DNA of 64,000 nucleotides, taken from contig NC_066323.1 in the NCBI RefSeq assembly GCF_022539315.1, positions 16,357,719 through 16,421,718 of the forward strand. Direction: 5' to 3'. Positions 23,961-64,000 of the stretch are shown in pieces. The notes below the pieces were generated by a model. That model ran no database searches. It was not told the origin of the DNA and was given only the letters and a program-made list of their open reading frames with translations. Source of the DNA: Serinus canaria. Lineage: Eukaryota > Chordata > Aves > Passeriformes > Fringillidae. How positions within the stretch are numbered: position 1 is the stretch's first letter; every line of letters starts with the position of its first letter. Position numbers and translations under genes: made by a program.

Positions 23961-24044
23961 GCGACGAGGCCCCCCTCCGCCCCCGCCCCCGGCCCTCCCG
24001 CCGCCCCCGCCCCACCGCGGCCGGATCCGAGTGTGCCGGGCGGT

Positions 24045-24102
24045 GGGAGGGGAGGGAAGGAAGGGAAGGAGAGCAAGGGAAGGAAGAGAAGGGAAGGGGG
24101 GG
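24045..24102 (+). other. G-rich purine tract with G-quadruplex potential
   Basis: A nearly pure A/G stretch with repeated GGGA/GGAA units begins GGGAGGGGAGGGAAGGAAGGG, which fits four G-tracts with short loops. It lies in the CpG island just before the probable 5' leader. Quadruplex formation is inferred from pattern only. Confidence 0.5.
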
Positions 24103-24125
24103 CGCCCGGCCCTGCGCAGTGAGCG

Positions 24126-24155
24126 ATGTTTGTCCGCCATCGCGGCGGAGGCTGA
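24126..24155 (+). CDS. Possible nine-codon uORF in the CUL3 5' leader
   Basis: ATG TTT GTC CGC CAT CGC followed by three glycine codons and TGA gives a nine-residue open frame ending 218 nt before the CUL3 start. It lies in a +2 relation to the CUL3 frame and overlaps the CCGCCATCG motif. Whether it is transcribed depends on the start site. If in the leader it could dampen initiation at the main ATG. Protein product not claimed. Confidence 0.3.
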   Translation: MFVRHRGGG

Positions 24156-24373
24156 AGGAAGCGCCGCCAGCGGAGCGAGGGGCCCGCGCCGCCGCCTCTC
24201 CCGCCCGGCCCGGCCCGGTCGGCCCGGCCCCCGCGCCCTCCGCGCCCCTCCGGGGGCCGCGCTCGCAGCGAAGGTCGCCAGCGGCCTCCCCCGGCCCCGT
24301 TCCCGGGTCCACCGCCCCGCCGCGCGTCCCCCGGCTCTGCCGCCCCGCGCCGGAGGCGCCGCCGGACCCGAAG

Positions 24374-64000
<39,627 letters not shown>

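Overview
The window is nuclear DNA of a bird, most likely a passerine. CR1 LINE 3' ends are present (951-1040, 23545-23722, and about 38341-39060 on the minus strand). A solo LTR at 4362-4782 resembles the ERVL-type LTRs common in songbird genomes. The only protein-coding gene I can support is the 5' part of CUL3 (cullin-3), on the + strand. Nine coding exons read in frame with consensus GT/AG splice sites and encode residues 1-459 of a protein that is 768 residues in mammals. The gene runs off the right edge inside intron 9. The RBX1-binding and neddylation regions therefore lie outside the window.

Layout: 1-23,000 is gene-poor flank upstream of CUL3. In mammals the next gene on this side is DOCK10; I see no exon of it here. 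The flank holds a CR1 tail, an isolated GC/CpG-rich island (about 1690-2830) built partly from two minisatellites, the solo LTR, a (CTG)9 tract and otherwise unremarkable AT-rich DNA. From 23,091 to 24,620 lies the CUL3 promoter region: a 37-bp minisatellite, a CR1 tail, then a CpG island with a CCAAT box, GC boxes, two TCTCGCGAGA-type elements 20 bp apart, a G-rich purine tract, a 5' leader with a nine-codon uORF, and coding exon 1. Intron 1 is 18.6 kb and contains an antisense CR1. Exons 2-9 are spread over 43,016-63,812.

Function: CUL3 is the scaffold of BTB-CUL3-RBX1 ubiquitin ligases. The coding portion present here includes the N-terminal extension, the BTB-adaptor-binding helix (exon 2, with L52, F54, E55, Y58 and Y62 all present), the cullin repeats, and exon 9 (residues 403-459), the exon skipped in human CUL3-linked familial hyperkalemic hypertension.

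Most other open frames are shadows. The longest ones lie in GC-rich repeats or the CpG island and are open in several frames on both strands. I found no tRNA, rRNA, CRISPR array, operon or other new system. The items most worth a second look are the step-wise 32/36/44-bp minisatellite in the orphan GC island, the CR1 tail abutting the CUL3 promoter, the paired TCTCGCGAGA elements, and the splice-site context of exons 2, 3 and 9.
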